From JADKAV01 sp963733395 (lineage in GTDB: Bacteria; Actinomycetota; Actinomycetes; S36-B12; UBA10799): a stretch of 64,000 nucleotides of DNA. The stretch lies in assembly GCA_963733395.1 (NCBI GenBank), contig CAVTCZ010000005.1, positions 248,001-312,000 on the forward strand. The letters run 5' to 3'. Below are positions 45,646 to 53,997 of this stretch, in pieces. The position numbers were made by a program, and so were the translations under genes. The stretch's first letter is position 1; every line of letters begins with the position of its first letter. The notes under the pieces were generated by a model, which saw nothing but the letters and a program-made list of their open reading frames with translations, was not told where the DNA came from and did not search any database.

Positions 45646-46812
45646 GTGGCGCCGGACAAGGACGACGGGGCGTTCTACCAACCCTGGCAGGACCCGGAGC
45701 GCGACTACGCCGCCGCGCCGCCCCCGACCTCGCACACGGGAGTGGCCGGCGAGGTCGAGAAGGGTGTCCTCGGGGTGGGCCGGTTGGTGGATCGCGCCCA
45801 GTCGCGGTTCGCGCCCGTGGCCTTCGGGTACGCGGTGTTCAAGAAGTACGCCGATGATGAGGGCAGTCGGCTGGCGGCACTGCTCGCCTACTACTTCTTC
45901 CTGAGCATCTTCCCGCTCGCGATCGGCGGCTACGCGGTCCTGCGGACCATCGCCGACAACAACCCCGACCTGGTCAACCAACTCGTCGAGCAGGTCGTTC
46001 CGCCGGAATACCAGGATCAGATCATCAGTTCCTACGACACGCTGCCCAGCGGCGGGGCTGCTTTCTGGGTGGCACTCATCGGTCTGCTGCTGGCGGGTAC
46101 CGGTGGTGCGTTCGCGATCTACGCGATGGTCAACCAGGTCTTCTGTGTGCCATATCGCTTCCGCTACGGATTCGGCCCCCGATACATCCGGGTGCTGCTG
46201 ATGCTGCTCGTGCTCGGGATCGGGGTCATGCTCATCGCCGGCGCCTCGCTGTTGAGCGCCCAGCACGTGCCCGCCTCGTGGCAGGGCCTGGTATCCGGCC
46301 TTGCCACCTTCGTTGTGGTCGCCACCATCCTGTTCCTGGCGCCCAAGATCCTCGCCCGTCGGCCCATCCGCACCGCGGAGGTCGTCGTGGGCGCGGTGGT
46401 GGGGGCCCTGGCCTTCACGCTGATCCTCGCGCTGGCCGGTGTGATCACCGCCCGCTTCCTCGACAACTCCTCGGCGGTCTACGGCGCCATGACCACGGTG
46501 GTTGCCTTCATCTCGGTGCTGTTCCTGGCGTCGAATGCGACAGTGCTCAGCTACGAGGCGTCGGTGGTCTGGGCCTGGCGGTTGTGGCCGCGGGGAGTGG
46601 ACATCAACAACCTGTTCCCCGCCGACGACCGCGCCTACACGCTGCTGTCGTTGATGGACGAGCGCATGCCCTCGCAGCGCAACGGGATCTACTTCGACGC
46701 GACCGGCCACGACGATCCTCGGCGACCCGACCTGGAGGCGTTGATGCGCCGGCCCGAAGGGGTGCCGCGCTCGCCGTACGAGGTGCAACCCGAGTCGGCG
46801 GAACCGGGATGA
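45646..46812 (+). CDS. YihY/BrkB family membrane protein
   Basis: 388 residues from GTG 45646, immediately after the M13 stop. After a polar N-terminal region, six hydrophobic helices follow the YihY/virulence-factor-BrkB pattern, including RLAALLAYYFFLSIFPLAIG in the first and LFLASNATVLSYEASVVWAW near the end. The old annotation as ribonuclease BN is not supported. The transport or structural role is unknown. The stop overlaps the next ATG (ATGA). Confidence 0.88.
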   Translation: MAPDKDDGAFYQPWQDPERDYAAAPPPTSHTGVAGEVEKGVLGVGRLVDRAQSRFAPVAFGYAVFKKYADDEGSRLAALLAYYFFLSIFPLAIGGYAVLRTIADNNPDLVNQLVEQVVPPEYQDQIISSYDTLPSGGAAFWVALIGLLLAGTGGAFAIYAMVNQVFCVPYRFRYGFGPRYIRVLLMLLVLGIGVMLIAGASLLSAQHVPASWQGLVSGLATFVVVATILFLAPKILARRPIRTAEVVVGAVVGALAFTLILALAGVITARFLDNSSAVYGAMTTVVAFISVLFLASNATVLSYEASVVWAWRLWPRGVDINNLFPADDRAYTLLSLMDERMPSQRNGIYFDATGHDDPRRPDLEALMRRPEGVPRSPYEVQPESAEPG

Positions 46813-47234
46813 CGATGGGGACCTGGGACGCGTATCGGCGCGGGCTCGCCGCCTACAACGCCGGTGACCTCGATGCATACCTGCGGGAGTTCGCCGAGGA
46901 CGCCGTGTTGCAGCGTCCGGACGGCGACGCCACGGGCCGCGCGGCGATCCGCGGGGTGTGGGATCGGGAACTGCGGACATTCCCGGATCGATTCCTCGTC
47001 GTGCTCGCCAGTGCCGTGCAAGACGGTGTCGTGGCCGTTGAGTGGTTGTGGAAGGGCACGAACACCGGGCCTGTCCACGCGCCCGACGGGAGACTGCTTC
47101 CAGCGACCGGCCGACACGTGGAACTGCGCGGCATGGAGATCGCGCAGTACCGGGGCGAGGTGATCGTCGCCTATCGCATGTACTGGGATCATCGACAGGT
47201 CCAGCGCCAACTCGCCGGCGCCTCGGGTGCCTGA
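46809..47234 (+). CDS. SnoaL-like / ketosteroid-isomerase-fold protein
   Basis: 141 residues. The cone-fold NTF2-like signature is visible: YNAGDLDAYLREFAEDAVLQ, then a GRAAIRGVWDREL helix and beta-strands ending IAQYRGEVIVAYRMYWD. These small proteins include isomerases, cyclases and dehydratases, and no specific substrate can be read. It is translationally coupled to the YihY-like gene by an ATGA overlap. Confidence 0.82.
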   Translation: MTMGTWDAYRRGLAAYNAGDLDAYLREFAEDAVLQRPDGDATGRAAIRGVWDRELRTFPDRFLVVLASAVQDGVVAVEWLWKGTNTGPVHAPDGRLLPATGRHVELRGMEIAQYRGEVIVAYRMYWDHRQVQRQLAGASGA

Positions 47235-47239
47235 CCGGT

Positions 47240-48079
47240 TCAGCCGAACTCCGAGATCGCCAACCGCTCGCACGGTTGCCAGTTCTGATCCGGGTAGATG
47301 TCCTCGAGCCGCAGCAACGCCCCCTCGATGTCGTCCGGCTTGACGGAGACCCCGAGGTGGGTGAACGGGGTGGCGAACATGCTCAGCGCTCCGACCACAC
47401 CCATCGTGAACACCAGGCAGGCGCCGATCAGGATCAGCGCCGTGCGCGGTCGGTCGGGCAGGCTGACCATCATCAGCGCGGCGAACACGAACACGCCCAG
47501 GTCGATGACGATCCACACGATCAGAGGGAGGCTGAACACCGAACTGAGGATCCGCTTCTGGCGGGCGTTCTGCGCTTCCTGGAAGGCCGTCATCGTCTGG
47601 GCCTGCGCCTCCTGCTGCGTGTTCGTCCGGGTGGGGAGGTCGCCGATGCTGGTGCGCACCCGGGCCGCCCACGCAGCAGTGTTCTCGTCGCCGGTCAGAT
47701 CCCCGCTCTCGGCCGAAGCCCAGGAATCCGTGGCCACCGAACGCATCAGGCAGATCGTGTCTCGCCGGAGTTGGTCGGCGGGAGTCGCGGGGAAGAAGTC
47801 GGCATTCTCGTAGACGTCGGCCAGAGCGACCGCTTCGTCCCGGGCGCTCTGCCGCACCTCCTCGTAGACCTGCACGGAGAAGAAGAGCATCAGGCCCAGC
47901 ATGATCCCGAGCACGCCGCTGACGTAGGCGAGTGCGTCGGTGAAGAAGCCCGCTGCGGACTCAGTGCTGTCCTGCGCGAGTTCGTTGGTCTGCAGGTGGC
48001 GGCGCAGCAGGATCCCGACCGCTATCCCGAGGCCGGTGCTGAGGAGCAGTCCGAGCCAGTTCAGCACCACCAGAGTCAC
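47240..48079 (-). CDS. DUF4239 (bestrophin-like) membrane protein
   Basis: 279 residues with two hydrophobic helices at the N-terminus (VVLNWLGLLLSTGLGIAVGIL, SGVLGIMLGLMLFF) and two near residues 180-240. Between them lies a long, soluble, charged helical region containing QVYEEVRQSARDEAVALADV. This is the layout of DUF4239 proteins. Start at GTG 48079 with no clear RBS. Function is unknown. It converges with the SnoaL-like gene, with 5 bp between stops. Confidence 0.78.
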   Translation of the reverse strand: MTLVVLNWLGLLLSTGLGIAVGILLRRHLQTNELAQDSTESAAGFFTDALAYVSGVLGIMLGLMLFFSVQVYEEVRQSARDEAVALADVYENADFFPATPADQLRRDTICLMRSVATDSWASAESGDLTGDENTAAWAARVRTSIGDLPTRTNTQQEAQAQTMTAFQEAQNARQKRILSSVFSLPLIVWIVIDLGVFVFAALMMVSLPDRPRTALILIGACLVFTMGVVGALSMFATPFTHLGVSVKPDDIEGALLRLEDIYPDQNWQPCERLAISEFG

Positions 48080-48101
48080 TGGGCAATACTGGCACGGCTG
48101 A

Positions 48102-48126
48102 CGTGCGGGTGGGGAGACTTGAACTC
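48102..48126. repeat. 25-bp copy of the tRNA-Leu 3' end (putative attachment site, distal)
   Basis: Identical over 25 bp to 51258-51282, which spans the 3' end and half of the T-arm of the intact tRNA-Leu gene. Identity stops sharply on both sides. It is orphaned here, with no tRNA body, which is the usual look of the far att site of an element integrated into a tRNA 3' end. Confidence 0.75.
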
Positions 48127-48242
48127 AGGGAAAGCCTGTCCGGTGCTGTCGTGTCACGTCCGGCTGGTCGTGTTCTGAGCACGAATCGGCGAGGTAACGC
48201 CCTCGTCTGGTACTGCTCGTACGGGCCTGTCGCGTGCTGTTG

Positions 48243-48264
48243 AGTAGATGGGAAGTAGATGGGA
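48243..48264. repeat. Tandem 11-bp repeat inside the putative island
   Basis: AGTAGATGGGA occurs twice in a row, about 120 bp inside the distal att-like copy. Such short repeats next to att sites can be arm-type binding sites for tyrosine integrases; this is inference. Confidence 0.45.
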
Positions 48265-48359
48265 CGGCCTGACCGCCTGTGCGTAGGCGGCGAGAATCCG
48301 CGGCCTTGATTGCAGGTCCGTGACGCCAGTTCGTGCGACACTAGTTTCGGAGGTGTCAC

Positions 48360-48551
48360 ATGGCCACATCCCGCGCGGTGGCGGCAGTCAAACGCGCCCG
48401 CGTCGTCGAAGCCATCTCGGGTAGTGACGTGCTCGTCTCGGTCGGAACGTAGGACGTGACCATATGCGTCACGAAGGTGACGGTCGGCAACCGCGTGAGC
48501 CCGACGGGCGAGGCAGTCACCTCCCTCTTCAACGTCTTCCATAATGCGTGA
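48360..48551 (+). pseudogene. Small ORF interrupted by an in-frame TAG
   Basis: ATG 48360 has GGAGG at good spacing and opens MATSRAVAAVKRARVVEAIS, then SGSDVLVSVGT, then TAG (48450-48452). The same frame continues without further stops, DVTICVTKVTVGNRV to NVFHNA, ending TGA 48549-48551. The TAG could be a C-to-T change of CAG. A 63-residue cargo protein broken by one nonsense mutation is the simplest reading. No family recognised. Confidence 0.4.
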
Positions 48552-48676
48552 CTGCCGCAGCGCGCTCTGGTCCGGGGAGGCGCGGCCCGAGCGCGCCCGG
48601 CGAGTCGCGCCCATCACCGTGACCCGATCCGCAGATGAACGCAGAACCCGTGGCGCCTCGACGGCGAGCCGACCCG

Positions 48677-48692
48677 TGTGACCCGTGTCACA
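48677..48692. promoter_or_regulatory. Perfect Crp/GlxR consensus dyad before the acyltransferase
   Basis: TGTGACCCGTGTCACA is an exact TGTGA-N6-TCACA palindrome. It ends 5 bp before ATG 48698. If that start is right, the site is placed to repress. If translation starts at ATG 48635, the site is inside the gene. Confidence 0.5.
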
Positions 48693-48697
48693 GTGGA

Positions 48698-50608
48698 ATG
48701 AACATGAGCATCACCTCCGCCAAGGTCCTCGACTCCGCCGACGTCGCGCCCGGATCCGGGGGCAGGATCGTGTCCCTGGACGGCATGCGCGGGATCGCCG
48801 TCCTTGCGGTCATGCTGTTCCACACCGCGTCGATGCCCTTGGCGGGCGGTTACCTGGGCGTGGACGTCTTCTTCGTGCTCAGCGGCTTCCTCATCGGAGG
48901 GATCCTGCTCGACCAGCACCAGCGCTCCGGTCACGTCGCGCTGGGCTCGTTCTGGCTGCGGCGCGCCCGGCGGTTGGCTCCGCCGCTGCTGGTCCTGCTG
49001 CTGGTGCTGGCGGTCGTGCGGCTGGTGACCATCCAGCCGGACGCCGGGACGTGGCGGGCCGACATCCTGGCGGCCTTGACGTACACGACCAACTGGTTCC
49101 AGATAATCTCCGGGGGCGACTACTTCGCGCAGTTCGGCGTCGAGTCCCCCTTGGTGCACACCTGGTCGCTGGCGATCGAGGAGCAGTTCTACCTGGGGTT
49201 CGCCCTGCTCATGGCCCTGCTCCTGCCTCGGCTTTCGCGCGCGGTGGTGGCCGCACTGATCACCGTTATGGCCCTTGCGTCGGCGGTGTTGATGGTGCTG
49301 GCCAGCGCGGACGTCACGTGGACGTACCACAGCACCTTCACCCGGATCCAGGCGCTGTTGACCGGGGTGCTGCTTGCGATGGTCGTGCGCCGAGATCAGC
49401 GGTGGTGGCAGCCTGCACGCAGCCGGACCCGGACGGCGATCGGAGTCGTGGCGGGGCTGGGGATCGCAGTGCTGTTCGTCGCGCCCGACCAGCAGGACTT
49501 CATGTTCCGCGGCGGCTACACGCTTGTCGCCCTGCTGACTGCAGCGGTGATCTGGGCCGTCTTGGCTCCTGGCGCGCTCACGTCGATGCTGGCGTGGCGC
49601 CCGCTGGTCGCCCTCGGGGTCATCTCGTACGGCGTGTACCTGTGGCACTGGCCGATCTTCCAGTGGCTCGGGACCCGCCGGGATGCCGGGATCGATGAGC
49701 AGGTGGTGGCGATCGCGCTGACGATCCTGGTGTCCGTTGCCTCGTACTGCCTGATCGAACGGCCCATCAGACAAGGGCGGTTCACGCGATGGCGTCAATG
49801 GCGTCAGTGGATCGCGTACGCGGCGGTCGCGGTGGTGGTGGCCGGGCTCAGCCTGCTCCCCGCCCGGACGCCACCGCCGAGCACCGAACTCGTGTGGCCC
49901 GCTGCCGACCAGATCCCCCGGACCATGTTCGGGGCGGGGGATTCCTCGATGCTCGCGCTGGGGGTGCCGTTCCCGCAGTCCCGCTACCCCGAGACCCTGC
50001 TCTGGGGTCCGGTCGAGATGGGGTGCGGGATCGTCGACGAGCCGTACATGATGCAGGGCGTGGAAACGCCGACCCAGGAGCGATGTCTGACCTGGCGCTC
50101 GATCTGGCGCGAGAGGTTCGCCGAGAATGACGCGCAGGTGAGCATCATCAGCAGTTGGGTGTGGGACGCCTACGACAGGTCGGTTGACGGCGTCGCGCGG
50201 CCCCCGGGCACGCCGGAGTTCGACGACAGTTACACGGCCGCCTTCACGCAGGCGGCGACGATCGCGTCGGACAACGGGCGGATCCCCGTGTACATCCTCG
50301 GCGTGCCGTGCATGGCTGCGGAGCAGAGCTACCACCTCGTCCTGAACGACCCAGCCCGGATCCAGCGCCTCAACGACTTGCTGCGCACCGTGGTGGCGCA
50401 GGTGCCCAATGCACGTTTCGTCGACATGGCGCCGCTGACCTGCGACCCCGACGGCAGCGGTGTCCGGTTCCGCAACGGGCAGGAGTTGCGGGACGACGGT
50501 GTGCACTGGACACCTGCAGGAGCCGAACAGGTGTGGGCGATGCTGTTGGTCCGCATGGTCGCCGACGGCGTCCCTGGCACCCGGCCCGCGCCCACCATGA
50601 CGCCATGA
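48698..50608 (+). CDS. Acyltransferase 3 family (OafA/YrhL-like) with C-terminal SGNH domain
   Basis: 636 residues. The N-terminal 370 residues hold about ten membrane helices with the acyltransferase-3 motifs DGMRGIAVLAVMLFH and GGYLGVDVFFVLSGFLIGG, plus RRARRLAPPL. After a linker, an SGNH-hydrolase-like domain has MFGAGDSSMLALG and the catalytic Asp-x-x-His in DDGVHWTPAGAEQVW. Such two-domain proteins O-acylate cell-surface glycans, often with acetyl groups. ATG 48698 or 48704 gives a normal length; ATG 48635 is an alternative without an RBS. It lies in the putative tRNA-Leu island, as surface-modifying cargo often does. Confidence 0.9.
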   Translation: MNMSITSAKVLDSADVAPGSGGRIVSLDGMRGIAVLAVMLFHTASMPLAGGYLGVDVFFVLSGFLIGGILLDQHQRSGHVALGSFWLRRARRLAPPLLVLLLVLAVVRLVTIQPDAGTWRADILAALTYTTNWFQIISGGDYFAQFGVESPLVHTWSLAIEEQFYLGFALLMALLLPRLSRAVVAALITVMALASAVLMVLASADVTWTYHSTFTRIQALLTGVLLAMVVRRDQRWWQPARSRTRTAIGVVAGLGIAVLFVAPDQQDFMFRGGYTLVALLTAAVIWAVLAPGALTSMLAWRPLVALGVISYGVYLWHWPIFQWLGTRRDAGIDEQVVAIALTILVSVASYCLIERPIRQGRFTRWRQWRQWIAYAAVAVVVAGLSLLPARTPPPSTELVWPAADQIPRTMFGAGDSSMLALGVPFPQSRYPETLLWGPVEMGCGIVDEPYMMQGVETPTQERCLTWRSIWRERFAENDAQVSIISSWVWDAYDRSVDGVARPPGTPEFDDSYTAAFTQAATIASDNGRIPVYILGVPCMAAEQSYHLVLNDPARIQRLNDLLRTVVAQVPNARFVDMAPLTCDPDGSGVRFRNGQELRDDGVHWTPAGAEQVWAMLLVRMVADGVPGTRPAPTMTP

Positions 50609-51257
50609 GTGATCGGCCGGTTCGATGGGGTTGCGGTCGTGCGCAGCAAGGCGACGATCAGGCTGAGCCTGCGCCGACGTTGGAGACCCGGCCGGAATCG
50701 CGCTCGGCGCTCGCCCGCAGGGCAGCAGGGCGCCACGTAGAGCTGAGGCGACGGGGCAGCGCCACGGCCTGCGCTGAGCGAGCCGTACGGGGACCCATCA
50801 CGCGAGAGGCGCAGACGTCATTCGCTGAGTGGGGAGCGCGCGGTTGGTGCACAGATGCTGCGCGTGACGAGCGCAGACCGTCGTGGCCACAGCGCGATAC
50901 GACGACAGAAGGCGAGCTCATCTGGCGATGGCTTCGGGGTTGCACACCATCAGTCGTTACGCAGATCTTGCGGAGATCAAGCGACGATACCAGCAGCGCG
51001 ATGTCGCACGCCAAGTCGCCGTGTTGGCGCGCCGAATGCTTGCAGCCGGATCGCCCGCCTGCGAAACCATGGCGCAGCCACGCCCCGTCCACGGTGCAGA
51101 TCACCGGATGGCGCAACGCGTCGAAGCATGGCCGCCAGAGTCTGATTGGTTCCCACGGCGGCGACAACGTGAGTGCCGCTGCGGCCAGCGGTAGACGGGG
51201 AGCAGCTGGTCACTAGCTCCTGCTCCCAACCCCCAGATTTTCCCCTGGGGGGAATCG
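50609..51257. other. Gene-poor end of the putative tRNA-Leu island
   Basis: About 650 bp of less GC-biased sequence. Overlapping open frames exist on both strands (for example 50883-51194 plus and 50658-51167 minus), but none has a convincing RBS or known motif. It may contain decayed integrase or cargo sequence. Confidence 0.5.
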
Positions 51258-51282
51258 CGTGCGGGTGGGGAGACTTGAACTC
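51258..51282. repeat. 25-bp direct repeat at the tRNA-Leu 3' end (putative attachment site, proximal)
   Basis: Exact partner of 48102-48126. It comprises the discriminator base, acceptor-stem 3' strand and part of the T-arm of tRNA-Leu, plus two bases beyond the gene end. Confidence 0.75.
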
Positions 51283-51341
51283 CCACGTCCTAGGACACAG
51301 GAACCTAAATCCTGCGCGTCTGCCAATTCCGCCACACCCGC
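51260..51341 (-). tRNA. tRNA-Leu (anticodon TAG)
   Basis: Read on the minus strand, the acceptor stem is GCGGGTG / CACCCGC with discriminator A. The D-loop is followed by an anticodon stem with loop TTTAGGT, giving anticodon TAG (reads CUA). An extended variable arm and a T-arm with GTTCAAGTC complete a class II tRNA of 82 nt. CCA is not encoded. Confidence 0.95.
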
Positions 51342-51369
51342 CGGGTTCCCAGCCTAATGGGGCGCCTGG

Positions 51370-51843
51370 TCAGAGCCCCAAGTCGTTGCGCAACTTGGCG
51401 ACGTGCCCCTTGGCCTTCACGTTGTACATGGCTTGCTCGATCTTGCCGTCACCGTTGATCACGAACGTGGAGCGGATGACACCGATGTACTTCTTGCCGT
51501 AGAGATTCTTCTCGCCCCATGCCCCGTACGCCTCGAGCACCTCGTGGTCCGGGTCGCTGACCAGCGGAAAGGTGAGGGCGTCGCGCTCGCGGAACTTGGC
51601 CAGTTTCTCAGGCTTGTCCGGGCTGATTCCCACGACCTTCACCCCGGCCGCTGCCAGCGCATCCAGCGAATCCCGGAAGTCGCACGCCTGCGTCGTGCAT
51701 CCTGGCGTCATCGCGGCGGGATAGGCGTAGAGCACCAGCGTCGAGCCGGCGAAGTCTGACAGGCTCACGGCATTGCCCTGGTCGTCGGTCACAGTGAAGT
51801 CGGGAGCGGCATCCCCCGGCGCAAGGCGGACATTTTCGGTCAT
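51370..51843 (-). CDS. bcp: Thiol peroxidase of the BCP/PrxQ peroxiredoxin family
   Basis: 157 residues. The peroxidatic Cys is in AAMTPGCTTQACDFRD and the resolving Cys five residues later (ACDF), the PrxQ spacing. LVLYAYPA and STFVINGDGKIEQA are the usual surrounding strands. It reduces peroxides with thioredoxin in the cytoplasm. ATG 51843 was chosen because homology begins at NVRLAPGDAAPDFTV. It lies downstream of, and in the same direction as, tRNA-Leu in map order but has its own reading context. Confidence 0.95.
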   Translation of the reverse strand: MTENVRLAPGDAAPDFTVTDDQGNAVSLSDFAGSTLVLYAYPAAMTPGCTTQACDFRDSLDALAAAGVKVVGISPDKPEKLAKFRERDALTFPLVSDPDHEVLEAYGAWGEKNLYGKKYIGVIRSTFVINGDGKIEQAMYNVKAKGHVAKLRNDLGL

Positions 51844-51909
51844 ACCGAAGAAGATTAGGGTCACCTGAGAATCTCGGCAATCGGGGAGTGGACAACCTCC
51901 GAAAACGTG

Positions 51910-51925
51910 TCGTACCCCTGTTCGA
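51910..51925. promoter_or_regulatory. LexA-type SOS box upstream of the HNH endonuclease
   Basis: TCGTACCCCTGTTCGA differs by one base from the actinobacterial LexA consensus TCGAAC-N4-GTTCGA. It lies 10 bp before ATG 51936. The DUF222/13E12-repeat family is known to be SOS-controlled in mycobacteria. Confidence 0.6.
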
Positions 51926-51935
51926 TAATGGGGGT

Positions 51936-53147
51936 ATGAGCGAGATTCCGAGCATGGTGTCCCCGGGGTTGGGGGCGGTGGTGGGCAGGTTGCGGGCCTG
52001 TGATGATCAGGCGTTGTTGGAGTCGCTGCAGATCGCGGAGGCGGATGTCCGGGCGGCGCAGGCGCGGCGGGCGGCGGTGATCGCGGTGGTGGAGGAGCGG
52101 ATCGCGGGGTTGGGCCGGCAGGTGAACGGCACCGCGGATCAGGTGGCGGTGGCGTTGGCGATCAGCCCGCGGTCGGCTGATCATGTGTTGGGCGATGCGA
52201 TCTCGTTGGTGGGCCGGCCGTTGGTGTGGGACGGGCTGTATGACGGGCGGATCGATCTGGTCAAGGCCCGGCTGATCGTGGCCGGGCTGGACGGGTTCGG
52301 GCGGGTTGCCGCGGGCCCGAGATGGAGGCGGCCGCGATCCGGTACGGCGAGCACCACACCGCCTATGAGCTGCGCCGGTATCTGTTGCGGTTGACCTGTG
52401 ACGGGGATCCCGGGGAGATCCTGCGCAAGGAAGCGGTCGATGCCCGGGGGGTGTCGATCTTCCCGGCCGGGCATGGCATGGCCGATGTGTGTGCCCGGTT
52501 GTCGATCGAGCATGCGGAGGTGTTCTACCAGGCGCTGACCCAGCTGGCGGGCAAACCCGACTGCCCGGACCCGTATGAGCAGGGCCAGGACCGCAGCCTG
52601 GATCAGCGCCGCGCCGATGCCCTGGTCGGGTTCCTGGACACCACCACGACCGCTGGACATCCGCGTGGATGTGACGATCTCCGCGGACACCCTGATCGGT
52701 GACGACCACCGGGATGCGCTGCTGGGCCGGCACGGGGCGATCCCGGCATCCCTGGCCCGGTATCTGGCCTGGTCCCCGGATGCCCGCTGGCGGCGGCTGG
52801 TGTGCGACCCGCTGACCGGCGCGGTGATCGACGCCAACGCGAAGACCTACAAGATCCCGAACCGGGTCAAACGGGTCGTGCGGCTGCGGGACCGGACCTG
52901 CCGGTTCCCGGGCTGCCACCGCCCGGCCGAGTACACCGACACCGACCACATCGTGCCCTGGTCCAAGGGCGGGAAGACCCGGGCGGTGGACCTGGCCGGG
53001 CTGTGCCGCCGGCACCACCTGGTCAAAACCCACTCGGCCTGGAAAGTCCGGCACAACCGGCTGGACCCCAGCCACGAGATGACCTGGACCAGCCCGCTGG
53101 GCAGCAAACACACCACCCTGGCCCACAACTACCGGCTGCGAACATAG
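51936..53147 (+). CDS. DUF222-HNH endonuclease (13E12-repeat family), two frameshifts
   Basis: Three frames are needed. The first has the DUF222 start (RLRACDDQALLESLQIAEAD and AVALAISPRSADHVLGDA). After a shift near 52315 (one base short) it continues MEAAAIRYGEHHTAYELRR. After a +1 shift near 52655 the last part runs LDIRVDVTISADTL to the end. The C-terminal HNH nuclease motif is intact: DRTCRFPGCHRPAEYTDTDH, then VPWSKGGKT and LCRRHH. The family is repeated in actinobacterial genomes and often LexA-controlled. A DNA-nicking role is likely but its biology is unclear. The two shifts could mean decay or sequence error. Confidence 0.85.
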
Positions 53148-53252
53148 AGACGGCGAGGCGAGGCTGGGTAGGACAACCCCGCCCATGCTTGTGACCCAGG
53201 TGCAACCCGCAGGCCTGGCCTACAGTCATCGACGAAGGCAGTGAGCAAGGTC

Positions 53253-53273
53253 TATTGCGAACCATTCGCAATA
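53253..53273. promoter_or_regulatory. Nur-like palindrome upstream of the metal ECF operon
   Basis: The core ATTGCGAACCATTCGCAAT has perfect 8-bp arms (9 bp with flanking T/A) and a CCA centre. It contains TTGC-N9-GCAA, matching the Streptomyces Nur (nickel-sensing Fur-family) box tTGCaa-N5-ttGCAA. It lies 20-40 bp before the candidate starts of the first gene. No cobalamin riboswitch is seen. Confidence 0.6.
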
Positions 53274-53310
53274 AGGGCTTAGGATGTCAGGCATGATGCA
53301 GTTCATCGCG

Positions 53311-53997
53311 ATGCACATACCTGACGGATTCCTGGATATCCCGGTCAGCCTGCTCGCCTATGTCATCTCGGCGGTGGTGCTGACGGTGGCCGTGGTGAAG
53401 GCGCGTACGGAACTTGACGACCGCACTGCGCCGCTGGCGGGGCTGACGGCTGTGTTCATCTTCGCCGCACAGATGATCAACTTCCCGGTGGCGGCCGGTA
53501 CGAGTGGACACCTGCTGGGAGGTGCGCTGGCTGCCATCCTGGTCGGCCCGTGGGTCGGCATGCTCGTGGTCACCATCGTGCTCGCCGTGCAGGCGCTGCT
53601 GTTCGCCGATGGGGGGCTCACCGCTCTGGGAGCCAACGTCCTCAACATGGCGATCGTTGCCACGGTGGTCGGCTGGGTGGTGTTCCGGTTCGGACGACGT
53701 TTCGTCAAATCGCACTCCGGCGCGGCTGTGGTCGCGGGCATCGCGGGTTTCCTCTCGGTACCGGCCGCAGCGATGGCCTTCGTCGTGGAGTTCGCGCTCG
53801 GAGGAACGGCTCCGGTGTCGGTGTCCGCGGTGGCTGCGGCGATGGGCGGCGTGCACGTGTTGATCGGAATCGGTGAGGGCATCATCACGGGCTTGGTGGT
53901 CGCTGCGGTCCTTGCGTCGCGACCCGACATCGTGTTCGGGGTCAAAGGAACCCCGCTGGCCAAGCCGGCGGTTCAGCCCGAGGCGGTGACCGCATGA
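53311..53997 (+). CDS. nikM: Energy-coupling factor nickel/cobalt transporter substrate component (CbiM/NikM)
   Basis: 228 residues from ATG 53311. This start gives MHIPDGFLDIPVSLLA; the family needs the free Met1-His2 N-terminus for metal binding. Upstream in-frame ATGs (53284, 53293) have a better RBS (AGGATG), so the extension MMQFIA might be made and removed. Seven hydrophobic segments follow, with FAAQMINFPVAAGTSGHLLGGALA carrying the second His of the metal site. It works with NikN, NikQ and NikO to import Ni(II) or Co(II). The Nur-like operator favours nickel. ATGA overlap with the next gene. Confidence 0.9.
   Translation: MHIPDGFLDIPVSLLAYVISAVVLTVAVVKARTELDDRTAPLAGLTAVFIFAAQMINFPVAAGTSGHLLGGALAAILVGPWVGMLVVTIVLAVQALLFADGGLTALGANVLNMAIVATVVGWVVFRFGRRFVKSHSGAAVVAGIAGFLSVPAAAMAFVVEFALGGTAPVSVSAVAAAMGGVHVLIGIGEGIITGLVVAAVLASRPDIVFGVKGTPLAKPAVQPEAVTA

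Noticed and set aside
50658..51167. 169-codon minus-strand ORF in the island end
   Set aside because: No RBS, no recognisable motif, and composition like a chance frame.
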